Position numbers and translations under genes: made by a program
Shown: piece by piece, positions 52,158 to 61,968 of the stretch
Layout: the number at the start of each line of letters is the position of its first letter
Position numbering within the stretch: the stretch's first letter is position 1
Notes under the pieces: generated by a model
Databases searched by the model: none
Seen by the model: the letters and a program-made list of their open reading frames with translations, nothing else
Told to the model about the DNA's origin: nothing
Assembly: GCA_050633705.1 (NCBI GenBank)
Contig: JBOEGZ010000008.1
Coordinates: 1 to 64,000 of the forward strand
Source of the DNA: JAJFHI01 sp050633705
GTDB taxonomy: Bacteria > Pseudomonadota > Alphaproteobacteria > Rhizobiales > Hyphomicrobiaceae
DNA length: 64,000 nucleotides
Reading direction: 5' to 3'

Positions 52158-53174
52158 TTATAGCCCCATCAAGCTGAGAATGCGATCAACGGCGAGTGTC
52201 GGCAGCAGCTTTCCGTTGCGCACATCAGACTCAATTTTTGGCAACTGGGCCGCGACATTTGGGTTGGCCCGTAATGCCGACAATAAGCGATCTTCCATCA
52301 TGTCACGCATCCAGGCGACGGCTTGTTCCTGGCGGCGACTTTGAAACTCCCCGCTTGCTGTCATTTTTTCTCGATATTCGCACATCCGCTCCCAAAGCGT
52401 ATCGAGGTTGCGGTTTTCGTGACCCGAGATCGTGATAACAGGCGGCGACCAAGTTTGTGAATTCGGTTTGAGGATGTGTAGGGCATTGCGATATTCGGAA
52501 GCGGCACGCTCGGCTCTCATGACGTTGTCGCCATCGGCTTTGTTGATGCAAATCATATCTGCGATTTCAATGACGCCTTTTTTGATGCCTTGAAGATCGT
52601 CGCCACCACCTGCCAAAAGTAGCACCAAAAAGAAATCGACCATATCGGCAACGGACGTTTCGGACTGACCAACACCAACGGTTTCAACAATAATGACATC
52701 AAAGCCGGCCGCTTCGACGAGCGCCATGGTTTCACGCGTTTTGCGCGTTACGCCGCCGAGCGTGCCAGAGGTAGGCGACGGGCGGATGAAAGCGCCGGGG
52801 CTTTGCGACAAGCGGCTCATGCGGGTTTTGTCACCAAGAATGGAACCCCCGGTGCGCCGTGATGTCGGGTCCACCGCCAGGACGGCGACCTTGTGTCCGG
52901 CTTCGACCAGGTTAATACCAAATTGATCAATCGTGGTTGATTTGCCAACGCCGGGTACGCCGGTAAATCCGATGCGTAGCGATTTGCCGGTTTGGGGCAG
53001 CAACAGCTGCAAGAGTTGTTGCGCTTTCGTCCCGTGGGCGGGATTGGAGCTTTCGACCAACGTTATGGCACGAGCGAGCATCGCGCGGTTGCCTGCTTGG
53101 ATGCCACTTGCCAGCTCGTCGATTGTGGGACCAGTTTGTTTCCCAGAAGCCTGTGTTGGTGCGCTATTTGTCAC
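52158..53174 (-). CDS. meaB: Methylmalonyl-CoA mutase-associated GTPase MeaB
   Basis: G3E-type P-loop GTPase (ArgK/MeaB) that guards and loads methylmalonyl-CoA mutase with adenosylcobalamin. GTG start at 53174. Walker A GVPGVGKST at 72-80, switch region VDPTSRRTGGSILGDKTRM near 99-117, VETVGVGQSETSVADMVDFF near 161 (Walker B-like GVGQSE), and NKADG base-recognition motif near 210. 338 residues, normal. The mutase gene is 5.4 kb away on the other strand, so the two are unlinked transcripts in the same neighbourhood. Confidence 0.95.
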   Translation of the reverse strand: MTNSAPTQASGKQTGPTIDELASGIQAGNRAMLARAITLVESSNPAHGTKAQQLLQLLLPQTGKSLRIGFTGVPGVGKSTTIDQFGINLVEAGHKVAVLAVDPTSRRTGGSILGDKTRMSRLSQSPGAFIRPSPTSGTLGGVTRKTRETMALVEAAGFDVIIVETVGVGQSETSVADMVDFFLVLLLAGGGDDLQGIKKGVIEIADMICINKADGDNVMRAERAASEYRNALHILKPNSQTWSPPVITISGHENRNLDTLWERMCEYREKMTASGEFQSRRQEQAVAWMRDMMEDRLLSALRANPNVAAQLPKIESDVRNGKLLPTLAVDRILSLMGL

Positions 53175-53445
53175 GATACTTATTTCAATTTCGGTTTAAG
53201 TTAGGTTTTGCGTGCGGACGATGGGCAGAAAATGGCGTCAGCGCAACCCAGAATAGAACGTCTTTGCTTGGGTTTTCCGCACACATCTGGGCTTTTGTCC
53301 AGCATGACAATAAAACGACGTTGCCGAATGATCGCAATATGGCAGAGATTTGGTGTCGACAAAGTCCCTGATGGCTTTGTTTGCGTTGAGAGCATTGATA
53401 AGGTCTGGCGACAATGTTGATGCTGAGTTTTCCTGGGTGAGATAG

Positions 53446-55077
53446 ATGCTTGATTTGCCGCCGCTTGTTTTTAATGGCTTGGCCATTGTTCTAGGGTTAG
53501 GGCTTTATGCCGTTTCATGGTGGTTGTTGCGTGATTTGCCGCTCGCAATGAAGATCCTGGGCCGGGTCTTGATGTTGTTTGTCGTTTTGCTTCCCTTTGC
53601 ATTGCTCATCACGGTATTTGAGAAGAATGGTGGGCCAATGGCACCGCCACCCTTTACCGACGAGTACGCTGAATCCGAAGTCGAAAAACCCAAAGAGCCG
53701 GCAAAAAACGAACCTGAAGAAAAAACCGTCGAAGAAGAAAGCCCCACCGACACTGACAAAGAGGCGCGCAAGCCAGAAACGCCGCCATCAGCAAATGGCA
53801 GCGGTTCTGATGATGTGAGTGGTGGTGAAGGTGGTGGTGGGTCCAGTGGTGATGAGGCTGGAGGTGAAGTTGGTGGTGCATCTGCGCCTTCAAGCGAAAC
53901 GGAGCGTGCAGATAGCGATGAGGCAAAACCCGGCAGTGCCAAATCTCGCAAACGCGCAACGCGCAGCCTGGAGACAACGGAAAAAAGTACCTCTGGTTCA
54001 AGTCCGAATGAAATTGGCGCAACGGTAGCTGATGAAAAGGAAAAGAGTGAATGGGATGTGGTCCCTGTTTACTTCGGCACGGATCGGGCGCGCGAACCAA
54101 GTGAGAAGCGGTTGGAATACAATGCCAACCGCGCGCGACGCCTCGAGCTTGGCCGCGCATTGGTCACAGTGCCACGAGTACATCAAATCCCCAACATTGA
54201 GCGACCGTGGAAAATTACGATTCCGTATTTCAACGTCACGGTTTATGAAGAAGATGAAGATCCCAAAAAGCATTTCACGATGCAGGAAATAAAGTCCATG
54301 ACGCAAGAGCAGCTCATGGTTCTTGTTCGTGAACGTATTGGTGGCTCAAAACGCTTTAAAGATCATGCGTTGGTGTTTATCCATGGCTACAACACCAGTT
54401 TCGATTTGGCGGTCTATCGCACCGCACAGATCGCTTATGACATTGACTATGACGGTGCACCGTTTGTTTACAGCTGGCCGTCGGGTGGAAATGTTGCAAG
54501 TTACACCTATGACCTTGGAAGTGCCGCACAATCAGAGCCGTATTTGCGCGAGTTCTTGACCATGGTCTCGCAAAAGAGTGGCGCTACGCGGATAAGTGTG
54601 ATTGCCCACTCGATGGGCAATCAGCCGTTGCTGCGCGTGCTGCAAGACTTCACCCGCACGTCGCCGCCAGGCATCAAAATCGATCAGCTTATTTTGGCAG
54701 CCCCCGACGTCGACAGCGATACGTTCGAGAATATTGCCAGCACGCTGCAACCGTTGGCCGACGGGATCACGCTTTATGCCGCCTCGAACGATCGGGCCCT
54801 TAATGCATCGGAAAGCTTTCATCGCAGCCCGCGCGCTGGCGATGTGCCTGAAGATGGTCCAATTATTCTGCAAGGTCTCGACACAATCGATGTGTCGGCG
54901 ATTAGTATGGACAGTCTCGGCTTGCACCACTCGGGCTACGCTGAAAACAACAAGTTGTTGCAAGATATCGGTCGTCTCATCGAGACGGGGCAGCGCCCGC
55001 CCAATTTGCGCGTCCCTGGTCTCGAGGTTATTTCCACCGAAAAAGGGTCCTACTGGCGCTATCCTGCGGTACCTTAG
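53446..55077 (+). CDS. Membrane-anchored alpha/beta hydrolase (DUF900)
   Basis: 543 residues. Two N-terminal hydrophobic segments (about 5-25 and 35-56, the latter VLMLFVVLLPFALLITVF) are followed by a 130-residue low-complexity linker (about 65-200) rich in Glu, Lys, Pro, then Gly/Ser/Asp. The catalytic DUF900 domain begins WDVVPVYFGTDRAREPSEKRLEYNANRARRLELGRALVTVPRVH (split at 203-246) and has HALVFIHGYNTSFDLA near 307 and the nucleophile elbow RISVIAHSMGNQPLL (Ser near 389). The Asp in LAAPDVDSD and the His in GLHHSGYA complete a plausible triad. Cell location: inner membrane, domain side uncertain. Substrate unknown. Confidence 0.9.
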   Translation: MLDLPPLVFNGLAIVLGLGLYAVSWWLLRDLPLAMKILGRVLMLFVVLLPFALLITVFEKNGGPMAPPPFTDEYAESEVEKPKEPAKNEPEEKTVEEESPTDTDKEARKPETPPSANGSGSDDVSGGEGGGGSSGDEAGGEVGGASAPSSETERADSDEAKPGSAKSRKRATRSLETTEKSTSGSSPNEIGATVADEKEKSEWDVVPVYFGTDRAREPSEKRLEYNANRARRLELGRALVTVPRVHQIPNIERPWKITIPYFNVTVYEEDEDPKKHFTMQEIKSMTQEQLMVLVRERIGGSKRFKDHALVFIHGYNTSFDLAVYRTAQIAYDIDYDGAPFVYSWPSGGNVASYTYDLGSAAQSEPYLREFLTMVSQKSGATRISVIAHSMGNQPLLRVLQDFTRTSPPGIKIDQLILAAPDVDSDTFENIASTLQPLADGITLYAASNDRALNASESFHRSPRAGDVPEDGPIILQGLDTIDVSAISMDSLGLHHSGYAENNKLLQDIGRLIETGQRPPNLRVPGLEVISTEKGSYWRYPAVP

Positions 55078-55358
55078 GCTGCTCGGTCACGCGGTTTGAA
55101 GACAACCAAAGCAATTGATGGACAGTCTTTTGTGTGCTTGAGCCTTTGTGCGTGCAGGGGCGAAGCTACACCTGTCCGTTGTGTTTTCTGGTGCGTTTTC
55201 TGGCTAGGCTTGTGAGCGTTTGCGTCATTGTAAACCTGCGCGGTGCGGCGTGATTGCGCGCCACATACAACAAATGAACGATTTCTCAACTGATGTTTCA
55301 TATTGTGACAGTCAGCGTGGCGTTGGATGCGTCTGCGTTTGAAGCGTGAGGGATTGTG

Positions 55359-55796
55359 ATGCCAAAAACAAATGCCATCATTAGATATTGTGTTGTTGTT
55401 GTCAGTGCACTTTTGCTGTTAGGTCCGACACCGGCAGGCGCTGACCAAACCTTCGTCTGTAACGATGGAACATCTGTAACTGTGGCTTTCGCAGAACTGG
55501 CAAAGATGAAGAAGACAAACGCGTGTGTCGCATCCTATTTTAAGCGTGCGCCAGCAAAGACCACGAAAACACAGAGTGAAGTGGCCACGCGCTCAGGCGC
55601 CAAAAAGCCAACCGCGCACACCCCAGATGCGGCACTGGTTGAGGCAAAGCTGCGACCAACGAAACAGGCCACCCGAAAAAGCAAAGCCAAAGCGGTTGCT
55701 ACCGCGCCCGTTGCCTTTGCTAACACCGATTTTCGCAATGTGCGCATCATCAATGCCAAGCCCGGCGCGCGTGCGATTTATAGACATCACCAATAG
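55359..55796 (+). CDS. Small secreted hypothetical protein
   Basis: 145 residues, unrecognised family. ATG 55359 follows GAGGGATTGTG. Signal peptide MPKTNAIIRYCVVVVSALLLLGPTPAGA, then TFVCNDGTSVTVAFAELAKMKKTNACVASYF with two Cys, which may form a disulfide and recalls short periplasmic domains of alphaproteobacteria. The second half is rich in Lys, Arg, Ala and Thr (low complexity). The C-terminus reads FRNVRIINAKPGARAIYRHHQ. It stands alone between the DUF900 hydrolase and phaZ. Function unknown. Confidence 0.68.
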   Translation: MPKTNAIIRYCVVVVSALLLLGPTPAGADQTFVCNDGTSVTVAFAELAKMKKTNACVASYFKRAPAKTTKTQSEVATRSGAKKPTAHTPDAALVEAKLRPTKQATRKSKAKAVATAPVAFANTDFRNVRIINAKPGARAIYRHHQ

Positions 55797-56309
55797 GCCT
55801 TGGTGGTGCATTGATTGTTTTAAGCGCTCCTCTCCCGCAGCCCGTTTGGGCGCAAAGCATGGCGTTTATTCTCTACAAGCGGTCGGAACCGTGCGACCCA
55901 AACATCGAAACATTGAGATGAAATGTTTGGCAAATGCGCCAACTTCAAAGAATCAGCGTCGATCGCAGTGAGTTGAAATGGCAACTGTTCACCTAATTGG
56001 CATTTTTGTGAATTAAATTTACGCTGCTAATTTGTCCGCGAGCTGCATATATGGCGGTGTCGAAAAAAAACTGCGACATACCACCCGAAAGACTGAAAAC
56101 ATTGGTTATTAACGGTAATTAACCAAAACTTTTTCGCTTTGATGCATCGCGATGTTGCAAGTCTTTGTTTCTTTATCCTCGCATTCTCGGCTTGAAACAG
56201 AATTCCTAGTGCAGGTGTACCTTGACGGTTTGGCGCAATAATGTTGCGCTTGCTAACAAGTCACCACTGCAACGGCCTTAAAAAAACTGGGGTCGAACAA
56301 GGAATACGC
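55797..56309. other. Intergenic region upstream of phaZ
   Basis: 513 bases without a supported gene. It contains an inverted repeat TTGGTTA (56102-56108) / TAACCAA (56120-56126) and A/T-rich sequence around it, which could be the phaZ control region. The phaZ ribosome site AAGGAATACGC is at 56299-56309. Confidence 0.5.
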
Positions 56310-57659
56310 ATGAACTATCACGCTTACGAATTTGCCCATACGCTCATTTCACCAATGAGATTTGCCGTAAAGGGCATGCGTCTTAGTCTGCAGTCTCCGC
56401 TTAATCCATTTGGCATGACGCCGTGGGGCCGTAGCATGGCTGCTGGCTGTAAAGTTTTCGAACGCATGACGAAGCGTTACGACAAGCCTGAATTTGGTTT
56501 GGACAATACGGTCATCAATGGAGTGCAAGTTCCTGTTGAAGAAGAAGTTGTTTTATCCAAGCCATTTTGCGACCTGTTGCATTTCAAAAGAGATCTATCG
56601 GCGATCGGCGATAGCAACGATCCAAAGGTATTGATCGTGGCGCCAATGTCTGGCCACTATGCAACGCTGCTGCGTGGCACCGTGGAAGCGATGCTACCGG
56701 AACACGATACTTATATCACCGATTGGACCGACGCCCGCGATGTGCCACTGGTAGATGGCGAGTTCTCGCTGAATTCCTTCATTGATTACATCATCGAATT
56801 TCTTCAAATTCTTGGACCGAACCTGCATGTGATTGCGGTTTGTCAACCATCTGTTCCGGTACTTGCTGCAACCGCTGTTATGGCCGACAACGACGATCCT
56901 CTCCAGCCTGCGTCATTAACATTGATGGGCGGGCCTGTCGATACAAGGCGCAATCCAACTCAGGTCAATGAACTGGCCGCCAAAAAACCGATCGAGTGGT
57001 TTGAGAACAATGTCATCTCGCAAGTGCCTTTCCCAAATGCAGGAATGATGCGCAAGGTGTATCCTGGTTTTGTGCAGCTGACAGGCTTCATGACAATGAA
57101 CCTTGATCGCCATCGCAATGCTCATGTTGAGTTGTTCAACAATCTCGTAAAAGGCGATTGCGACTCTGTCGAGCAGCACACAACGTTTTATGATGAGTAT
57201 CTCGCTGTCATGGATTTGTCTGCAGAATTTTATTTGCAGACCGTTGCTGAGGTCTTCCAAAATCATACGCTTCCTGATGGCCGCATGCGCCACAAAAACA
57301 AGCCCGTCAATTGTGCTAAAATCGAGAAGACTGCACTTATGACGGTCGAAGGCGAGCTTGATGATATATGTGGCTTAGGCCAGACAGAAGCCGCACACGA
57401 TTTGACGCCGAAAATTCCTGACGACGAACACTATCACTACGTGCAAAAGGGCGTTGGTCACTACGGCATTTTCAATGGGCGACGTTGGCGAACAGAAATT
57501 CAGCCACGTATCGCAGAAATGATCCGAACAGTCGAATTCAAGCGTCGCACTGGCGGTGCCGCGAGACTAGAAAATCGGTCGACTGGAAAATATCGAAAGT
57601 TGAAAAAAGGTACTCAACCCAATGCCAACGAGCCGGTAAAAACAGATGCGGCTGAATAG
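56310..57659 (+). CDS. phaZ: Intracellular polyhydroxyalkanoate depolymerase
   Basis: Degrades stored poly-3-hydroxybutyrate granules in the cytoplasm. ATG 56310 (MNYHAYEFAHTLISPMRFAVKGMRL) follows AAGGAATACGC, giving 449 residues. The N-terminal region with NPFGMTPWGRSMAAGCKVFERMTKRYDKP is typical. Catalytic nucleophile is the Cys in LHVIAVCQPSVPVLA near 182, as in PhaZ1 of Cupriavidus, where Cys replaces Ser. The Asp (VEGELDDICGLGQTEAAHDL near 348) and His (KGVGHYGIFNGRRW near 388) complete the triad. No signal peptide. It precedes bluB by five bases and is on one strand with methylmalonyl-CoA mutase. Confidence 0.95.
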   Translation: MNYHAYEFAHTLISPMRFAVKGMRLSLQSPLNPFGMTPWGRSMAAGCKVFERMTKRYDKPEFGLDNTVINGVQVPVEEEVVLSKPFCDLLHFKRDLSAIGDSNDPKVLIVAPMSGHYATLLRGTVEAMLPEHDTYITDWTDARDVPLVDGEFSLNSFIDYIIEFLQILGPNLHVIAVCQPSVPVLAATAVMADNDDPLQPASLTLMGGPVDTRRNPTQVNELAAKKPIEWFENNVISQVPFPNAGMMRKVYPGFVQLTGFMTMNLDRHRNAHVELFNNLVKGDCDSVEQHTTFYDEYLAVMDLSAEFYLQTVAEVFQNHTLPDGRMRHKNKPVNCAKIEKTALMTVEGELDDICGLGQTEAAHDLTPKIPDDEHYHYVQKGVGHYGIFNGRRWRTEIQPRIAEMIRTVEFKRRTGGAARLENRSTGKYRKLKKGTQPNANEPVKTDAAE

Positions 57660-57664
57660 AAATA

Positions 57665-58366
57665 ATGTCTTCAAATAGGCCAGACACGTGTTCGGCTGAT
57701 GATGTAAGCCTGGACAAAAATGGGACGGATGCTGACGCCGTGCCGTCGTTTTCGCCGGAATTTCGCCAGGACTTGGAGGCATTATTTACTTGGCGTCGAG
57801 ATGTACGCTGCTTTCGCAAAGACCCCGTTCCCAAAGATGTCTTGGACAATCTCTTACAATTGGTGAGTTTGTCGCCATCGGTTGGTAACTCACAGCCCTG
57901 GCGCTGGGTCAACGTGGCAACGGACGAACGGCGCGCCTTTGTTGCCGATTGTTTCCAGCAGCAAAACAACTTGGCTGCCAAGGACTATGAGCCTGAAACG
58001 CGAGATCACTATTTACAATTAAAACTGGCTGGTCTGCGTCAGGCGCCGGAGCAGTTTGCCGTGTTTTGTGATGAGGTAACCGAACAGGGGCGCGAACTCG
58101 GTCGAAAGACAATGCCTGAAATGCTCGCCTATTCTGCCGTGTTATCCGTGCACACGTTTTGGTTGGCTGCGCGAGCACACGGTATTGGTGTTGGTTGGGT
58201 GTCTATTCTCGACCCAAAAGCAGTGACTGAAGCATTGGACGTTCCCAAAGACTGGCGCTTGGTTGCTTATCTTTGTGTCGGCTATCCGGAAACTGAGCAC
58301 ATTGATCCAGACTTAGTGCGTGCCAAGTGGCAGGCCCGGACGCCACTCAAGATCTACGATAGGTAG
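57665..58366 (+). CDS. bluB: 5,6-dimethylbenzimidazole synthase
   Basis: BluB destroys FMNH2 with oxygen to make 5,6-dimethylbenzimidazole, the lower ligand of vitamin B12. 233 residues. Nitroreductase-like fold with family motif WRRDVRCFRKDPVPKDVLDNLL near 43-64, SPSVGNSQPWRWVNV near 71-85 (Ser-x-Gly-x-Ser-Gln-Pro-Trp-Arg), the CDEVTEQGRELGRKTMPEMLAYSAVLSVHTFWLAARAHGIGVGWVSIL block near 137-184 with its conserved Met-Leu, and LVAYLCVGYPE near 199. It is located between phaZ (5 bases) and the B12-dependent mutase, fitting a B12 supply role. Other cob genes are not in the window. Confidence 0.95.
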   Translation: MSSNRPDTCSADDVSLDKNGTDADAVPSFSPEFRQDLEALFTWRRDVRCFRKDPVPKDVLDNLLQLVSLSPSVGNSQPWRWVNVATDERRAFVADCFQQQNNLAAKDYEPETRDHYLQLKLAGLRQAPEQFAVFCDEVTEQGRELGRKTMPEMLAYSAVLSVHTFWLAARAHGIGVGWVSILDPKAVTEALDVPKDWRLVAYLCVGYPETEHIDPDLVRAKWQARTPLKIYDR

Positions 58367-58553
58367 CCTTCGGCTGGATTAACCAGTTGCCGATCACATG
58401 GCATCAGAAGCGATTTTTGGCTGAGGGGTCGCCGATGCACCTTTCAAGGGGGTGATTTGGCGGCGAATTTCCCCTGTTGGGGCTTGTCGAATACGTTCGA
58501 GATCGGGATAAGTGTATGTAATCGGGCAAACGCACACGTAGGATGAAGGTGTG

Positions 58554-60722
58554 ATGACGAAAATACCAGATTTTACGCAGATTTCGCTTGATGCTGAGGT
58601 GCCGCAATCTGGCACCGCGAAACCAACGTCTGCCAATTGGGAGACGCCGGAAGGTATCGCGGTCAAATCAACTTACACATCCAAAGACACAGCGAATTTA
58701 GATTTCACTGATGGCTACCCTGGTATTGCGCCTTTCGTGCGAGGGCCTTACCCAGCGATGTATGTGACGCAGCCGTGGACGGTCCGTCAGTATGCCGGAT
58801 TTTCAACAGCTGAAGATTCCAATGCCTTCTATCGACGCAATATTGCGGCCGGACAAAAAGGGCTGTCTGTCGCATTCGATCTTGCAACGCACCGCGGTTA
58901 TGACAGCGACCATGAGCGCGTTAAAGGCGACGTCGGTATGGCTGGTGTGGCAATCGATTCTATTTATGACATGCGCACTTTGTTCTCAAGTATTCCACTT
59001 GAGCAAATGACGGTGTCGATGACGATGAACGGTGCTGTATTGCCAATCCTGGCGTTGTTTATTGTTGCCGGTGAAGAGCAAGGTGTTAGCCCCGATAAAC
59101 TTGCTGGCACGATTCAAAACGACATCCTCAAAGAATTTATGGTGCGCAACACCTACATTTATCCGCCCGAGCCTTCGATGCGCATCATCTCGGATATTTT
59201 CGCTTATACGTCGCAAAATATGCCAAAGTTTAATTCGATTTCGATTTCCGGCTATCACATGCAGGAAGCCGGAGCGACGGCGGACCTTGAACTCGCTTAC
59301 ACATTGGCCGATGGCATTGATTATATCCGCGCCGGTGTTGCAGCAGGGCTTGATGTTGATGCGTTTGCTCCGCGCTTATCGTTCTTCTGGGCGATCGGTA
59401 TGAACTATTATATGGAAATTGCGAAGATGCGTGCCGCGCGTTTGTTGTGGGCGTCGTTGGTCAAGAAAGAGTTCGCTCCGAAAAACGCGCGGTCGTTATC
59501 GCTGCGAACCCACTCTCAAACATCAGGCTGGTCGCTGACGGCGCAAGACATTTTCAATAACGTCACACGGACTGCACTTGAAGCCATGGCTGCGACGCAA
59601 GGACATACGCAATCCTTGCACACCAACGGTCTTGATGAGGCCATCGCCTTGCCAACTGATTTCTCCGCCCGTATTGCACGCAACACTCAGCTATTTTTGC
59701 AGCAAGAGACAGGCACATGCCGCGTTGCAGACCCGTGGGGCGGCAGTCACTTCATCGAACGTTTAACCCATGATTTGGCGCACAAAGCTATGGGGCACAT
59801 TGAGGAGGTTGAGGAGTTGGGCGGCATGGCGAAGGCAATTGCCGCTGGCCTTCCGAAGCTTCGGATTGAAGAAGCTGCGGCACGCACGCAGGCGCGTATC
59901 GATTCTGGTCGTCAAACGATCGTTGGCATCAACAAATTTAAAGTTGAAGGTGACGCTGAGATCGAATTCCTAAAGGTCGACAATGAATCTGTGCGCGAAA
60001 AGCAATTGGCCAAACTGAAACGCCTGCGGGAAGAGCGTGATGAAGCAAAAACGCAGGTAGCCCTTGATGCACTGACTGAGGGAGCTAGAGGGAACGGCAA
60101 CTTACTTGATCTTTCCGTCAAAGCCGCGCGCGAGATGGCAACTGTTGGTGAGATCTCGTATGCGATGGAGAAAGTATTTGAACGCCATCGCGCCGAAATT
60201 CGAGCAATTTCTGGAGTCTATCGTGCGGAGGCAGGATCAGTGAACAAAGATGTTGAAGTGGTGCTGGATCTGGTCGACCAATTTGAGGCCAAAGATGGTC
60301 GTCGGCCACGTATTCTGATCGCCAAGATGGGGCAGGATGGGCATGACCGCGGGCAGAAAGTCATTGCTTCAGCATTTGCAGATCTTGGCTTCGATGTTGA
60401 TATCGGTCCCTTGTTTGCGACACCAGCGGAGGCCGCACGCCAAGCCGTAGAAAACGACGTCCATGTGATTGGTGTTTCGTCATTGACCGCTGGGCACCTG
60501 ACATTGGTGCCTGAGCTTCAAAGCGCATTGGAAGCGGAAGGCCGGGAAGACATCATGATTGTCGTGGGTGGCGTGATCCCACCCGATGATTACGAGACCT
60601 TGTTTGGAATGGGGGCGAAAGCTGTGTTTGGTCCTGGAACGAATATCGCGCTCGCGGCAGTCGACCTCATTCATAAACTCAATGCGTCATTGGGATATGG
60701 ACCAGCGGCGGCAGCGGAGTAA
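58554..60722 (+). CDS. scpA: Methylmalonyl-CoA mutase
   Basis: Adenosylcobalamin enzyme interconverting (R)-methylmalonyl-CoA and succinyl-CoA, the last step of propionyl-CoA use and linked to the ethylmalonyl-CoA and PHA cycles. 722 residues, single-chain form. ATG 58554 follows GGATGAAGGTGTG; a GTG one codon upstream is possible. Substrate barrel: YAGFSTAEDSNAFYRRNIAAGQKGLSVAFDLATHRGYDSDHERV (pieces within 80-130). B12 domain near 590-700: GQDGHDRGQKVIASAFADLGFDVDIGPLF with DxHxxG, then SSLTAGH and VVGGVIP. MeaB lies 5 kb away. It is preceded by bluB. Confidence 0.97.
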   Translation: MTKIPDFTQISLDAEVPQSGTAKPTSANWETPEGIAVKSTYTSKDTANLDFTDGYPGIAPFVRGPYPAMYVTQPWTVRQYAGFSTAEDSNAFYRRNIAAGQKGLSVAFDLATHRGYDSDHERVKGDVGMAGVAIDSIYDMRTLFSSIPLEQMTVSMTMNGAVLPILALFIVAGEEQGVSPDKLAGTIQNDILKEFMVRNTYIYPPEPSMRIISDIFAYTSQNMPKFNSISISGYHMQEAGATADLELAYTLADGIDYIRAGVAAGLDVDAFAPRLSFFWAIGMNYYMEIAKMRAARLLWASLVKKEFAPKNARSLSLRTHSQTSGWSLTAQDIFNNVTRTALEAMAATQGHTQSLHTNGLDEAIALPTDFSARIARNTQLFLQQETGTCRVADPWGGSHFIERLTHDLAHKAMGHIEEVEELGGMAKAIAAGLPKLRIEEAAARTQARIDSGRQTIVGINKFKVEGDAEIEFLKVDNESVREKQLAKLKRLREERDEAKTQVALDALTEGARGNGNLLDLSVKAAREMATVGEISYAMEKVFERHRAEIRAISGVYRAEAGSVNKDVEVVLDLVDQFEAKDGRRPRILIAKMGQDGHDRGQKVIASAFADLGFDVDIGPLFATPAEAARQAVENDVHVIGVSSLTAGHLTLVPELQSALEAEGREDIMIVVGGVIPPDDYETLFGMGAKAVFGPGTNIALAAVDLIHKLNASLGYGPAAAAE

Positions 60723-60974
60723 ATCTGTCGCGAACAATGTGCCAGCCATCGCCGCGTTTGTCAGATTGATACCCGTTTTCAGGTGCGCAATTTGAACGAT
60801 AGTCACACAGCTTATCGTTGGCAGCCTTTGCAGCGTCAGATGACACCTGCGCGCGACACTACAACCCAAAGTTAGTCAATTCTTAAATTCTGATTAACCA
60901 CTTTTGGATACGCTCAGTGTGAGAAATTCACCTGGGCGCACGCGTGTTTGCCTGCAAGCATTTGGTCGATTGCC

Positions 60975-61928
60975 ATGACCCCTTCTTTTGAGCACGAAAC
61001 GTTTCAGGTCTCGCAAGAGCGCCTCAAGCAAACTCAATTTGAGTTGGCATCAATGGCTTTTGAGGCGAGAGGCGGAGGGCGCGAATCTTATAATCGCTCT
61101 AGTCTTCTTAGCTTACTCATCGTTCTACAACACGAAATAGAGCGCAGCCTTATTTTATCGTCGATCGTTGCGTCTGCTGCCAATGGCATTGAGGCCAGTG
61201 TTGCAAACATCAAGCCACGTACGCTTATCCAATACTTTCCAAATGAGTCGTCTCAACTGACGCTGGCCAGTATGCGCCTAAACAAATGGTTTGGTGATAT
61301 TGAAATTTGCAAGCTGCTCGATCGGTTCAAGCAGGAACAGGCGCTTGCAATCGAGCAAACGATTGCGTTTGTGGCGACCGGGTTTTCGCAAATGCAAGTT
61401 GACGAACAGGGCCGGTCTGAGTTGGCGATGGGATGGCAACGGGTCTGCTCTGTCGGAGGTGACTTACTTAATGACATCGACCGCGAGCTTGCAGAATATG
61501 ATATCCAAGGTGCCGCGATAGAGGTGTCTGAACTTTGCGAACTGCTGAAGGCTGTTGGGGCTGGCAAGTGGCCGATGCTCAATGAGCAAGGCGAAGTGAT
61601 CATGCCAAACTGGGCGGAACAACGTGAGTTTCCACGTGTTCTGGTGCGTTCTCCGGCGACATTGGAATGTCGCGGCAAAGAGCAGCGTGTTATTTTGCGC
61701 GATGTCTCGACCACAGGCATCGGTCTTCAGTCGGTGAAACAACTCAAAGAAGGCGATTGTGTCGTTGTTAAAACCAACAAAGGGTTGACCTTGAAAGGTA
61801 AGGTTGTCTGGGCTCAGTATGATCGCGCTGGTGTGGTGTTAAGCCGTCCTTTGCATTCAGATGACCCAAGTTTAAAATTCCTCAGCATGGTCAATGAGGA
61901 AACGGCTGGTGAATTTTCGAATGCCTAA
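60975..61928 (+). CDS. PilZ-domain protein
   Basis: About 317 residues; ATG 60975 (MTPSFEHETF), with a TTG 9 codons upstream as a poorer choice. Residues 1-215 are helical with no family I recognise. The C-terminal PilZ domain begins REFPRVLVRSPATLECRGKEQRVILRDVSTTGIGLQSVKQLKEGD (about 217-262): the RxxxR motif REFPR and the D-x-S-x-x-G motif DVSTTGIG that bind cyclic di-GMP, then LTLKGKVVWAQYDRAGVVLSRPLH. Probably a c-di-GMP-responsive effector affecting surface or motility. Alone between scpA and mtnP. Confidence 0.86.
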   Translation: MTPSFEHETFQVSQERLKQTQFELASMAFEARGGGRESYNRSSLLSLLIVLQHEIERSLILSSIVASAANGIEASVANIKPRTLIQYFPNESSQLTLASMRLNKWFGDIEICKLLDRFKQEQALAIEQTIAFVATGFSQMQVDEQGRSELAMGWQRVCSVGGDLLNDIDRELAEYDIQGAAIEVSELCELLKAVGAGKWPMLNEQGEVIMPNWAEQREFPRVLVRSPATLECRGKEQRVILRDVSTTGIGLQSVKQLKEGDCVVVKTNKGLTLKGKVVWAQYDRAGVVLSRPLHSDDPSLKFLSMVNEETAGEFSNA

Positions 61929-61968
61929 GGGCTGATGCCTCTGGTTTGGTCCTTATTGCTGTGGCACA

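Noticed and set aside
58367..58553. Cobalamin riboswitch before the mutase
   Set aside because: The short gap lacks the B12-box-like core I could recognise; a covariance search would be needed to exclude it fully.
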